This document shows positions 1-6,577 of a stretch of 8,499 nt of DNA, piece after piece. How positions within the stretch are numbered: position 1 is the stretch's first letter; the number at the start of each line of letters is the position of its first letter. A program made the translations under genes and the position numbers. The notes beneath the pieces are model-generated. The model searched no databases and had not been told where the DNA came from. It was given only the letters and a program-made list of their open reading frames with translations. The DNA is from Pyrodictiaceae archaeon (GTDB taxonomy: Archaea > Thermoproteota > Thermoprotei_A > Sulfolobales > Pyrodictiaceae), in NCBI GenBank assembly GCA_027046105.1, contig JALTZQ010000250.1, positions 1-8,499 of the forward strand, given 5' to 3'.

Positions 1-771
1 CGGTGCATCCTCTTCGATATAAGGCTTTGCATCAACACCAGCTATCACTGCAGAACCATGGATAAGTGCTTCGATGACTAATCGTGGATCTAGGGGTTTA
101 CCATAGACACTACTTGCCTGGAAGTATAGGAGAGCTGCCTCAAGCCATACATCAGCACCTTCTTCGCCACTACCAATACCTACTATGATGTCTTTGGCTC
201 TAGCCTCCATTAATGGAAAGAAGCCCCCGGGCTCACTAAGCCAACCAGTAGGCGAAAGAACGGCCATGGATCCATGCTCAGCTATCAAGCCCAGCTCCCA
301 ACTAGAGACCCAAACCGGGTTATATAGCACCGTGCACGGTGTTAGGACGCCATATTTTTCCAGAGCCTCAATAGGGAATAAGTCTAGCCTACGCTTAAAC
401 AAGTACACCTGTTCGCGGGAAATCGACGCGTATACCAGTAGACGGTAGAACTCCTCCCTCGAGCAACTATTTTGAACCCTTACTCCAAGAGATTTCAGCC
501 ATTCCCCATCGACACGCAACTCCTTGACTACATGAACATTTTTGCTAGGCTTTAGCCCTCCACATACTCCCCTACCTATAACCCCAGTAGAGTACCCGTC
601 AAAGGGGCAAGGCAACACTATGTGTCCACGACACTCCACGACGTTATAAGAGCCACTGAGTCTATCACCAATAGCCTTGACAACGCCATCCTCGACAAGT
701 ATGCTTGTATCAGCAATAACACCGTCACGGGTAATAACATAGCTGCAATCCCGTAGTAGAATCCTTTCCAA
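1..771 (-). CDS. Amidohydrolase-superfamily-like protein lacking metal ligands (partial, runs off left edge)
   Basis: I translated this frame by hand: 257 codons are open from a TTG at 771 to the window edge, so the C-terminus is missing. Residues 1-57 have the amidohydrolase N-terminal sandwich pattern (VITRDGVIADTSILVEDG, then VVECRGHIVLPCPFDGYS). Residues 142-205 resemble the late barrel (SSWELGLIAEHGSMAVLSP, then DIIVGIGSGEEGADVWLEAA). In active members the strand after the 'LP' carries HxH; here it reads F57-D-G-Y-S. The later His position falls at about N151, the HxxP-type His is L, and the GTDG aspartate is replaced in G200-S-G-E. Only about 90 residues separate the first and second landmark regions, shorter than usual, so the barrel seems reduced. 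The start is chosen because GGGAGGG ends 7 bases before TTG771; a GTG at 801 is the alternative. It lies 13 bases after the nitroreductase stop, probably in one operon. Either a degenerate pseudoenzyme or a fold variant with other ligands; hydrolase activity is not supported. Confidence 0.75.
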   Translation of the reverse strand, partial: MERILLRDCSYVITRDGVIADTSILVEDGVVKAIGDRLSGSYNVVECRGHIVLPCPFDGYSTGVIGRGVCGGLKPSKNVHVVKELRVDGEWLKSLGVRVQNSCSREEFYRLLVYASISREQVYLFKRRLDLFPIEALEKYGVLTPCTVLYNPVWVSSWELGLIAEHGSMAVLSPTGWLSEPGGFFPLMEARAKDIIVGIGSGEEGADVWLEAALLYFQASSVYGKPLDPRLVIEALIHGSAVIAGVDAKPYIEEDAP

Positions 772-778
772 TAGCCTA

Positions 779-785
779 CCCTCCC
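779..785 (-). promoter_or_regulatory. Shine-Dalgarno site of the amidohydrolase-like gene
   Basis: On the minus strand GGGAGGG overlaps the first base of the nitroreductase stop codon and ends 7 bases before TTG771. It favours TTG771 over the upstream GTG801, which has no comparable site and would add ten basic residues before the typical family N-terminus. It also suggests translational coupling to the nitroreductase gene. Confidence 0.6.
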
Positions 786-1528
786 TACGCTTCGCGGCCA
801 CATTCTAGTCTGAATCCCTGCTTCTCTAAGACGCGGTATAGCATTCTGCTTCTCTCCACGAAATACCCCTCTTTACCAACGTAGCGTACTAGTATTCTCA
901 GCCAATCACCTCTCCTCGAAATAGGAGCCATGACACGGAATGCTTCTTCGAGCTCAGTATCCGTGTAGTCACGATAGTAGTTGTCGTGGACAAGCATTCT
1001 AAGTGGAAGACGAGGCCTTATTGGAGGATCCTCCGCTGGGACACCAATAGCTAAGCCAAACAATGGAAATGTTCTATGGGGCAGCTTTAGAATCTTGATT
1101 ATCTCTTCAACAGCGTTCTGAATTCCACCAATAAAGCAAGTGCCATACCCAAGTGCCTCGGCCATGACGGCCATGTTCTCTGCTGCAAGAGCAGCATCAA
1201 TAGCAGCGAACAATAGTAGTGCTGTATCTACACAACCCATTTCCACGCCACGATACTCTAGGAGTCTCTCAAGACGATACAGGTCGGCTATGAAGACTAG
1301 GAAAAGCCCGGCTTCATCAACATGCTGCTGACCAATAAGCTCAGCGATTCTCTTCCTAAGCTCTCTATCTAGTCTAATCGCACTCCAGAGATGCAAGGTG
1401 GCATCAGTTGGTGCCCTACGACCTGCTTCAAGGATTAAATGGACATGCTCCTCAGGCAAATCAATAGGTTTAAATCTGCGAATAGAGCGGTGGGACTGGA
1501 ACACCTTATACACGATACTAGCATCCAA
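785..1528 (-). CDS. NfsA-type FMN-dependent nitroreductase / NAD(P)H oxidoreductase
   Basis: The 247-residue product is close in length to bacterial NfsA/FRP flavoreductases, which transfer hydride from NAD(P)H through FMN to nitroaromatics, quinones or flavins; the true archaeal substrate is unknown. It is a soluble cytoplasmic protein without signal or membrane segment. Landmarks in order: HRSIRRF at 13-19 (FMN phosphate site), RRAPTDATL at 37-45, QQHVDEAGLFLVFIAD at 67-82, AAENMAVMAEALGYGTCFIG at 115-134 with the following G135 and N138, FPLFGLAIGVP at 153-163, RPRLP at 170-174 and a C-terminal helix ending in LEKQGF. The C-terminal part also follows NfsA, so this is the A type rather than the shorter NfsB type. 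The start is TTG1528: a TAG stop lies directly upstream in frame, and the Shine-Dalgarno GGTGAT (1541-1536) ends 7 bases before it. A box A-like CATTTTTA (1578-1571) would place transcription start near 1548. Confidence 0.9.
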   Translation of the reverse strand: MDASIVYKVFQSHRSIRRFKPIDLPEEHVHLILEAGRRAPTDATLHLWSAIRLDRELRKRIAELIGQQHVDEAGLFLVFIADLYRLERLLEYRGVEMGCVDTALLLFAAIDAALAAENMAVMAEALGYGTCFIGGIQNAVEEIIKILKLPHRTFPLFGLAIGVPAEDPPIRPRLPLRMLVHDNYYRDYTDTELEEAFRVMAPISRRGDWLRILVRYVGKEGYFVERSRMLYRVLEKQGFRLECGREA

Positions 1529-1570
1529 CTATGGCATCACCAAGCCCAACTATGTTGATGAGTGAAACGC

Positions 1571-1578
1571 TAAAAATG
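1571..1578 (-). promoter_or_regulatory. Candidate box A promoter of the nitroreductase operon
   Basis: The minus strand reads CATTTTTA, resembling an archaeal TATA box. Counting about 26 bases from its centre puts transcription start near 1548, giving a leader of about 20 bases that includes the GGTGAT ribosome site. This rests on spacing and base composition only. Confidence 0.35.
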
Positions 1579-1636
1579 CAACCGGAGACCGCCTAGAAGC
1601 GTTAAGGAGAGCATCCCTAGGTAGATGGGAGAAGGA

Positions 1637-1685
1637 ATGGAGAAAACATACTCCATGTGATCCCAATTCCAAAAATAGGTTTGGG
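1637..1685 (-). terminator. Candidate terminator after the SlaB-like gene
   Basis: Two inverted repeats follow the stop at 1693. The first, CCCAA/TTGGG (1662-1666 with 1681-1685), has a short inner CC/GG pairing and a minus-strand T5 (1675-1671) in its loop. The second is a perfect ATGGAG/CTCCAT (1637-1642 with 1651-1656), whose minus-strand loop contains T4. Archaeal termination depends mainly on T-tracts, so the T5 may matter most. The remaining 1529-1636 holds only the nitroreductase promoter and ribosome site. Confidence 0.4.
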
Positions 1686-1692
1686 CGGGGCT

Positions 1693-2856
1693 TTAGCCTT
1701 GGGCCATCCTCTTGAATACTATCATGTATATTGCTGCAATGATTAATAGTATTACTGCAACTGCGAGTATTGAGTTTTGTAGTGCACCCATTGTGGATAC
1801 AAGGGCTTGCTGTGACTCAGCAATCCTATTAACCTTCGAATCTATCTCGCTAATGCTCTTAGCTAGGTTGTCAAATGCCTTGTTGGTATCACTAGAGAGT
1901 TTCGAGACAGTATCGCTGAGAGTATTTACTTGGACTGCAAGACTCGTAATAGCATCGTTTACCGACTTTGAGAGCCTTGAAAGAGTTGATCCGTAATTGG
2001 CTAAGCCTTCTCTGAGCGTGTTAAGTGATTCTCCGATGTCCCTAGATAGAGTCTCAAGTTCTGAGGCCAGGCTCTTGGTTGACTCCTCTAAAGCGCTAAC
2101 ACTCTTTTCAATAGCTCTAATCCTTGTAGCGAGTTCCTCCATTTCAGCTGCAAAGCCCGATAGCTTAACGACGATGCTTGATATGGTTCTCTCTAGGCTT
2201 GCACTAACATCTTCATAAGTCTTCAGAGCATCCTCAACCATTTCGCGGACAAAGAGGTTGTCATCGGCCATTCTTAGTGCATTCTCAGCTTCAGTGACTG
2301 CCTGGGCTTCTTCACTTACATCAATTCCTAGAGCCTGGGCAGTGTAGAGGAGCGACATAGCTCTTTCAAGTGCAAGGTAAGCGGTAAACCTAGCATCCTC
2401 AACTGGTCTTTGGTTAAGCACTCTAATATCATATGTTTCTGTCTTGGAGAACGTTTCATTACCTACACTACCTTCAACAGTAACCGTTAGCTTAGCAATA
2501 CCGACTGAGACAGCAGCTGGCACAGGTACCTTGGCTAACGCTATATACCTCGTGGTATAGGTTTCATTGCCCACCGTAACCTCGACTGGCGCTGCTAGCC
2601 TGACTAGCGGCAGCTCTACCTCTACCTTTACACCAGCATTTAGGGTAGCTACTGCCTTCTCTAGGCTAGGCCTTCCATCAGTTATTATGTATGCTTTTAC
2701 CTCTATGCTTTGATATCCTCTGTAGACAGTCGTTTTATCAATCTCTATTACGACCATGGGCTTCTCGGTCTCCTGCGCTAAGGCGTGGCTGGCTAACATG
2801 ATAAGGCTCACTAGTACGAATACTACGGGTATGCGCATGCTTCTTAGGCTAAGCAT
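1693..2856 (-). CDS. Secreted, tail-anchored coiled-coil protein with beta-sandwich head (SlaB-like S-layer stalk candidate)
   Basis: The 387-residue product has a signal peptide at 1-27 (hydrophobic core VVFVLVSLIML, cleavage probably ALA|QE). A beta-rich Ig-like region at about 32-147 contains two GNET sequons. A helical segment at about 153-215 leads into a long Ser/Leu/Glu-rich coiled coil at about 215-355 with repeated a/d Leu, Val and Ile. A membrane helix at about 363-381 (LAVAVILLIIAAIYMIVF) is followed by the basic tail KRMAQG. This order of head, coiled coil and C-terminal anchor is that of the crenarchaeal S-layer stalk protein SlaB; the assignment is by architecture, not motif identity. 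It would sit on the outer membrane face with the head held away from it. ATG2856 is preferred because GAGGATGG lies just upstream; ATG2883 would add nine polar residues before the signal peptide. It is divergent from the transporter genes. Another surface receptor or sensor stalk remains possible. Confidence 0.8.
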   Translation of the reverse strand: MLSLRSMRIPVVFVLVSLIMLASHALAQETEKPMVVIEIDKTTVYRGYQSIEVKAYIITDGRPSLEKAVATLNAGVKVEVELPLVRLAAPVEVTVGNETYTTRYIALAKVPVPAAVSVGIAKLTVTVEGSVGNETFSKTETYDIRVLNQRPVEDARFTAYLALERAMSLLYTAQALGIDVSEEAQAVTEAENALRMADDNLFVREMVEDALKTYEDVSASLERTISSIVVKLSGFAAEMEELATRIRAIEKSVSALEESTKSLASELETLSRDIGESLNTLREGLANYGSTLSRLSKSVNDAITSLAVQVNTLSDTVSKLSSDTNKAFDNLAKSISEIDSKVNRIAESQQALVSTMGALQNSILAVAVILLIIAAIYMIVFKRMAQG

Positions 2857-2860
2857 GATT

Positions 2861-2868
2861 CCATCCTC
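2861..2868 (-). promoter_or_regulatory. Shine-Dalgarno site supporting start at 2856
   Basis: The minus strand has GAGGATGG, with the GAGG core 8 bases before ATG2856. Nothing similar precedes ATG2883, so the shorter protein, beginning directly with the signal peptide, is favoured. Confidence 0.5.
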
Positions 2869-2914
2869 GCCTGCATGGGACATGTGTGGGTCGGGTTTAC
2901 TACATAGTTACAAG

Positions 2915-2926
2915 TTAATTAAACTT
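2915..2926 (-). promoter_or_regulatory. Candidate BRE/TATA promoter of the SlaB-like gene
   Basis: The minus strand reads TAAAGTTTAATTAA: a purine-rich BRE-like stretch followed by a box A-like TTTAATTAA. Transcription would start near 2893, giving a leader of about 36 bases to ATG2856. The core TTAATTAA (2915-2922) is a perfect palindrome, so it could also bind TBP in the other direction. Confidence 0.45.
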
Positions 2927-2944
2927 TACCGCTGGTGGGATGAG

Positions 2945-2970
2945 GAAAAACTTAAAGCCCAAATTTATCA
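2945..2970 (+). promoter_or_regulatory. Candidate promoter region of the solute-binding protein gene
   Basis: Two A/T-rich elements lie here: AAAAACTTAAAG (2946-2957), which looks like BRE plus box A, and AAATTTATCA (2961-2970). They would place transcription start near 2980 or 2990, upstream of the GAGGTG site and the GTG start at 3009. If so, the in-frame ATG at 2940 is upstream of the transcript and not used. Confidence 0.4.
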
Positions 2971-2994
2971 AGAGATTGCGTCGTGGTAGCTTCC

Positions 2995-3003
2995 AGAGGT
3001 GGT
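2995..3003 (+). promoter_or_regulatory. Shine-Dalgarno site deciding the GTG start of the binding protein
   Basis: AGAGGTGGT nearly matches the archaeal anti-Shine-Dalgarno complement GGAGGTGAT. Its GAGGTG core ends 7 bases before GTG3009. Starting there gives a normal signal peptide, whereas ATG2940 gives an unusually long basic n-region and has no such site. Confidence 0.65.
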
Positions 3004-3008
3004 CCCTA

Positions 3009-5312
3009 GTGGCCGTTAACCGGTACCTTTCCACAGTTTTCACACTAGCCATATTCTTGCTATCAATGATGTCTACACTGGCTTATGCACAAGAGGACCA
3101 GTATTACAAGTATGGCCCATACATTGATAGAATAACAATGCCCGTCATAAAGGACTACAACCAGCGAATACTAGCTTTCGAGGCAGGAGAGCTTGACCTT
3201 GTAGGTGTCCTACCTAGGGATCTAGACAGGATAAGACAGAACGTGCCAGATGCTCACATAGTGTTCACTGTCGGATTTACGTCACTAGGCTCGCTACACT
3301 TCAACACACAGTTGTGGCCCGTAAAGTATCCAGAGGTTAGGAAGGCCCTAGCGCACCTCTACAATAGAGACCTCATAATCAAGGAGTCACCTCTAAGAGG
3401 AATAGCCGTCAAGTGTACTACTATACCACCACCAACAATGGGTAAGTGGGTTAACCCAGATGCGGACTTCGAAAAACTATACCCATACGACCCCGAGAAG
3501 GCTAAGGAGCTTCTAAGCAAGGTTTTCGAGCCCTGTGTAGGGCCTGATGGTAAACCTGCATGGTGTGACCCTAGGGAAGGAGGTAAGGTAGTGGAGATCG
3601 AGGTACTATCACTGCCAGAAGCCACATCGCCAACTTACTGGTGGATAGCGCAGTACCTCAAGCAGGAAGCCGAAAAGATAGGCTTGAGGATAAAGATCGT
3701 GCCAGTCAGTAGCAGAGAATTAGACGCTAGGATTGGTGCGGGTACGGCACAGGCCTGGATCATTGGTTGGGGTCTCGGCAGGACACCGATATTCATGTAC
3801 TACTTCTGGCACAGCAAAGAGATAAGGCCTGGAGGATGGAACGAGTGGAGAGTAAACAACACAGTACTCGATGAATACTTGGAGAAGATGTATTATGCCA
3901 AGAGCATTGAGGAGGCAAGAGAGTGGGCTTGGAAGGCCCAAGAGCTCCTAGTCAAGGAGATAGTGCCGTGGATACCAGTTTACACCGGTGTAGCAATCAC
4001 TGCCTGGAGTGGAAGGATTGACCGTGACTCACTAACACTGGACTATGCACCACCACTAAAGGACCCCGTAGGCCACTCCTGGTTCAACTTCAACACTGTG
4101 AGGTTTGTGGACCAGAAATTTGGAGGAACACTACGCTACTACTTCACAGTCGACATAACCACTCTACACCCAGCAACCTATCTATGGGCTACAGAGTCTG
4201 CCGCAATTAGTAGAGCCTATGCATGGACCATGATACCGAGACCCGACGACATATACGCTGAGCCCAGAGTCGGCTTACTGATAAAGGAGTGGAGCCTTGA
4301 AGAAGTAACTGTTAACGGCGAGACGGCTTACAAATTCACACTAGTCTTCTACGACAATATTACGTGGCATGATGGAGAAAAGATGACTGCTGAGGACTAC
4401 GTGTACACAATAGTCAAATTCGGTAAGGAGCTTAAGACGAGGAGATACTACGACCCATGGGTCGACAACATAATATCTATAGAAGCTGTCAATGAGACTA
4501 CAGTAGAGATAGTATTAAAGGATTATGGCTGGATAGACATATACAGCATTACTGAGACCAGAGTATTGCCAAAGCACGTATTCGAGAAACTATCCAACCC
4601 ACTCGAAGACCCATCACTACTACCACACCCAACTAAGCCTGGATTAACAGCACTGATTGGTCAAGGACCATTCGTGCTAATCAAGAGAGAGATAGCCTAC
4701 GCAGAGTTCGTATGGTACCCAGAATACATCTGGAGACACCCAGAGAGAACCGTACACTTCGCCTCCATAGAACTACCTGAGAAAGTTGACGAAGGTGAGC
4801 CATTCACGGTAAGAGTAACACTCACCGACTGGTATGGTGCTAAAGTGACAAACGGCGAAGTGAAAGTAACGGTCATTGGACCACGCACTATAGGCCCATT
4901 AACCGGTAGCCATGTAGGTGGCGGTGTCTATGAAGTCGCGGTACCAGGACTACCTGCTGGAGTCTACCAGGTTGTCATAGAGGCTTCAATGCCGGTCATG
5001 ATGTGGAAGGTCGCTAATAAGGCTGTAGAAACCATTGCTGTTGGAGCCGTAGCGGAGCCTGTAGGCCCAGCACCTGTAGTAGCCAAGGTTGAGAAGATAG
5101 AGGTGCCTGGACTACCAGCAGTAGAGGTTGTAATGCCTGGTAAACCTACAGTGAAAACGCCCGAGGTTAGCGTAAAGACGCCAACAGTAGAGATTACACC
5201 TGCACCAGAGATACAGCCTGCAGCCGACATGTCTGCCGCCATCATGGGTATATCAGCGCTAGCACTAATACTAGCCATAGTAGGACTGGTACTTGCCAGG
5301 CCAAGGAGCTAA
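3009..5312 (+). CDS. Membrane-anchored family 5 solute-binding protein with apparently permuted lobes (Opp/Dpp-type ABC importer)
   Basis: This binding protein captures the substrate, probably oligopeptides though related archaeal proteins bind oligosaccharides, and hands it to the downstream permeases. Length is 767 residues from GTG3009 (790 from ATG2940). Signal peptide 1-27, cleavage AYA|Q. Residues 31-370 match the second half of family 5 proteins: GPYIDRITMPVIKDYN (36-51), AFEAGELDLVG (56-66), PEVRKALAHLYNRDLI, YDPEKAKELL (160-169) and WIPVY (321-325). Residues 371-578 match the canonical first half: FGGTLRYYF at 371, WHDGEKMTAEDYVY with D455 and D463, GQGPFVL at 551 and WYPEYIW at 569-575. 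An Ig-like domain (about 588-680), a Pro/Val/Lys stalk (680-740) and a membrane helix (743-763) follow, as in archaeal anchored binding proteins. The order of the two halves is reversed relative to the family. Three cysteines lie in the first half, two in PCVGPDGKPAWC, a possible disulfide. The frame is intact, so this is not a broken gene. Family assignment is sure; substrate is not. Confidence 0.93.
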   Translation: MAVNRYLSTVFTLAIFLLSMMSTLAYAQEDQYYKYGPYIDRITMPVIKDYNQRILAFEAGELDLVGVLPRDLDRIRQNVPDAHIVFTVGFTSLGSLHFNTQLWPVKYPEVRKALAHLYNRDLIIKESPLRGIAVKCTTIPPPTMGKWVNPDADFEKLYPYDPEKAKELLSKVFEPCVGPDGKPAWCDPREGGKVVEIEVLSLPEATSPTYWWIAQYLKQEAEKIGLRIKIVPVSSRELDARIGAGTAQAWIIGWGLGRTPIFMYYFWHSKEIRPGGWNEWRVNNTVLDEYLEKMYYAKSIEEAREWAWKAQELLVKEIVPWIPVYTGVAITAWSGRIDRDSLTLDYAPPLKDPVGHSWFNFNTVRFVDQKFGGTLRYYFTVDITTLHPATYLWATESAAISRAYAWTMIPRPDDIYAEPRVGLLIKEWSLEEVTVNGETAYKFTLVFYDNITWHDGEKMTAEDYVYTIVKFGKELKTRRYYDPWVDNIISIEAVNETTVEIVLKDYGWIDIYSITETRVLPKHVFEKLSNPLEDPSLLPHPTKPGLTALIGQGPFVLIKREIAYAEFVWYPEYIWRHPERTVHFASIELPEKVDEGEPFTVRVTLTDWYGAKVTNGEVKVTVIGPRTIGPLTGSHVGGGVYEVAVPGLPAGVYQVVIEASMPVMMWKVANKAVETIAVGAVAEPVGPAPVVAKVEKIEVPGLPAVEVVMPGKPTVKTPEVSVKTPTVEITPAPEIQPAADMSAAIMGISALALILAIVGLVLARPRS

Positions 5313-5317
5313 AGGGA

Positions 5318-5356
5318 GCCAGGATTTCTGGGCATCCATGGTCTAAGTGCTTTTTT
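5318..5356 (+). terminator. Candidate terminator after the binding-protein gene
   Basis: A short stem CCAG/CTGG (5319-5322 with 5328-5331) follows the stop at 5312, and a T6 tract lies at 5351-5356 inside an A/T-rich stretch. T-tracts are the usual archaeal termination signal. It would let the binding protein be made separately from, and in excess over, the permeases. Confidence 0.4.
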
Positions 5357-5410
5357 ATCAATAATTAATTACTTTCGTGTAGACGCTTCTACTCAACCCA
5401 CTTGCCTGTG

Positions 5411-5465
5411 GAGAATTCTCTAGTAGGAGGGCTACAAGCACTCGTGGATTGCAAGGTCTCCTTGC
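5411..5465. promoter_or_regulatory. Two palindromes upstream of the permease operon, candidate operator pair
   Basis: GAGAATTCTC (5411-5420) is a perfect 10-base palindrome. GCAAGG-TCT-CCTTGC (5451-5465) is a perfect 6+6 inverted repeat. Their centres are about 42.5 bases apart, near four helical turns, and the second ends 11 bases before a box A-like element. The position fits a transcription factor site, but the two sequences differ, so they need not bind the same protein. Confidence 0.35.
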
Positions 5466-5476
5466 CTATCCGTTAT

Positions 5477-5486
5477 GTTTTAAAAA
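5477..5486 (+). promoter_or_regulatory. Candidate box A promoter of the permease operon
   Basis: GTTTTAAAAA resembles an archaeal TATA box. Transcription would start near 5508, leaving about 30 leader bases that include AAGGTGG. The A/T-rich stretch at 5350-5372 is a weaker alternative. The rest of 5313-5539 shows no coding potential; the short frame 5449-5658 overlaps the permease and is not a gene. Confidence 0.4.
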
Positions 5487-5539
5487 TGGCTTTGATGCTT
5501 GGCTATATGTTGGTGGGCCGTTAGCAAGGTGGCCCTACC

Positions 5540-6571
5540 GTGTCTGCTGGTACGCATTTGCTGAAACTAGCTTTACGTATGGCTATCACCTATGTCACGA
5601 TCATTGCAGTGTACTTTATCGTGATAAGAGTGTTGCCAGTTCTAGCTGCCGGCGGTAATCCTATGGCCGACCCGGTTATAGCGGCGCTGCGTAGAACACA
5701 GGAGGATCCACGCTTTAACCTCTGGATAAACGAGACGATGAGGAGGTTTGGGCTTGATAAGCCATTGTTTCCAGACCAGTTTATACTCTACATGACGAAT
5801 ACACTAGTGTTCAACTTTGGTGTATCGATTTATACTCAGAGACCGGTCATAGAGGAGATTGCACTTAGACTGCCCTACACGTTATCCCTATACACTATAT
5901 TGACGATCCTACCCATAGTCATAGGCTACTACTTGGGTATCGTAAGTGCACAGCATCGTGGCCGTAGGCTAGATGCGCTTATAACACAGCTTGGCATAGT
6001 CTCATACATAGTTCCCTCATGGCTGATACTCCTGCTAATCTACTACTTCCTAGCATACCTCCCGAAGAGGATGTGGGATACCTACGTGTTTCCACTACCC
6101 ATTAAGCCTCCAGAGGTAACCGTGATGGATTGGGAGGCGTTCAAGTACTTGTTATGGTATATGGCCCCACTCATACTTGCAGGAGTTCTCGCATGGACTG
6201 GTCCCTGGATATACTTCATAAGACAAATAGTTGTTGGTGAACTGGGAAGCGATTACGCCATAACCGCTCAAGCTAAAGGATTGAGTGCTAGAGAGATACT
6301 TAGGAGGCACATTATACCTAATGTGAGGCCTCCGCTACTCGTACAGTTAGCCTATGCCATACCCGGTATATTTGGTGGTGCCATCATCTTCGAGATAGTT
6401 GGTAACTGGCCTGGAATAGCCTACCTAGCCTACCAGGCATTCCTAAACTGGGACTTCCCACTAATGACGGCGTTCTTCGTCATATCAGCGTTTCTCATCG
6501 TCATATCACTACTCTTGGCTGAAGCCCTCCTCATGCTCTTAGACCCAAGGGTTAGAATGAGGGGTAGGTGA
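5540..6571 (+). CDS. DppB/OppB-type ABC transporter permease
   Basis: The 343-residue integral membrane protein forms one half of the translocation pore of the importer. TM1 lies at about 12-32. The following outer segment has the family pattern GLDKPLFPDQFILYMTNTL, then FGVSIYTQRPVIEEIALRLP and a membrane helix LSLYTILTILPIVIGYYLGI. The cytoplasmic EAA loop at about 233-265 contains GELGSDYAITAQAKGLSARE followed by ILRRHIIPN; it docks to the ATPase. The protein ends with helices around FPLMTAFFVISAFLIVISLLLA and the tail LDPRVRMRGR, as in the family, so it is complete. The start is GTG5540: an in-frame TAG lies at 5522, and AAGGTGG (5526-5532) ends 7 bases before it. The stop is 6 bases before the next start, so the two permeases are cotranscribed. 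Substrate cannot be deduced. Confidence 0.93.
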   Translation: MSAGTHLLKLALRMAITYVTIIAVYFIVIRVLPVLAAGGNPMADPVIAALRRTQEDPRFNLWINETMRRFGLDKPLFPDQFILYMTNTLVFNFGVSIYTQRPVIEEIALRLPYTLSLYTILTILPIVIGYYLGIVSAQHRGRRLDALITQLGIVSYIVPSWLILLLIYYFLAYLPKRMWDTYVFPLPIKPPEVTVMDWEAFKYLLWYMAPLILAGVLAWTGPWIYFIRQIVVGELGSDYAITAQAKGLSAREILRRHIIPNVRPPLLVQLAYAIPGIFGGAIIFEIVGNWPGIAYLAYQAFLNWDFPLMTAFFVISAFLIVISLLLAEALLMLLDPRVRMRGR

Positions 6572-6577
6572 TAGCCC

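Noticed and set aside
185..448. Plus-strand open frame of 87 codons
   Set aside because: It lies opposite the amidohydrolase-like gene, has no recognisable composition or ribosome site, and the minus frame is continuous with family motifs.
618..803. Minus-strand 61-codon frame with hydrophobic stretches, suggesting a small membrane protein
   Set aside because: It is the shifted frame of the amidohydrolase-like gene start; the family motifs and the ribosome site belong to the other frame.
2756..2989. Plus-strand frame spanning the divergent promoter
   Set aside because: It is antisense to the signal peptide of the SlaB-like gene and crosses the promoter region; no family features.
2940..3008. 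ATG2940 as start of the binding protein
   Set aside because: It would give a 53-residue leader with a long basic n-region, lacks a ribosome site and overlaps the likely promoter; GTG3009 has an excellent site. Not fully excluded.
4964..5278. Minus-strand 104-codon Ser/Thr/Gly-rich frame
   Set aside because: It is the antisense shadow of the Pro/Val stalk of the binding protein, whose repetitive codons leave the opposite strand open.
5386..5429. Possible longer hairpin CTTCTACT/AGTAGGAG around the GAGAATTCTC palindrome
   Set aside because: It needs a G-U pair and a 28-base loop, so it is weak compared with the perfect palindromes nearby.
5449..5658. Plus-strand 69-codon frame before the DppB-type gene
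   Set aside because: It overlaps the permease in another frame, covers its promoter and Shine-Dalgarno, and resembles no family.
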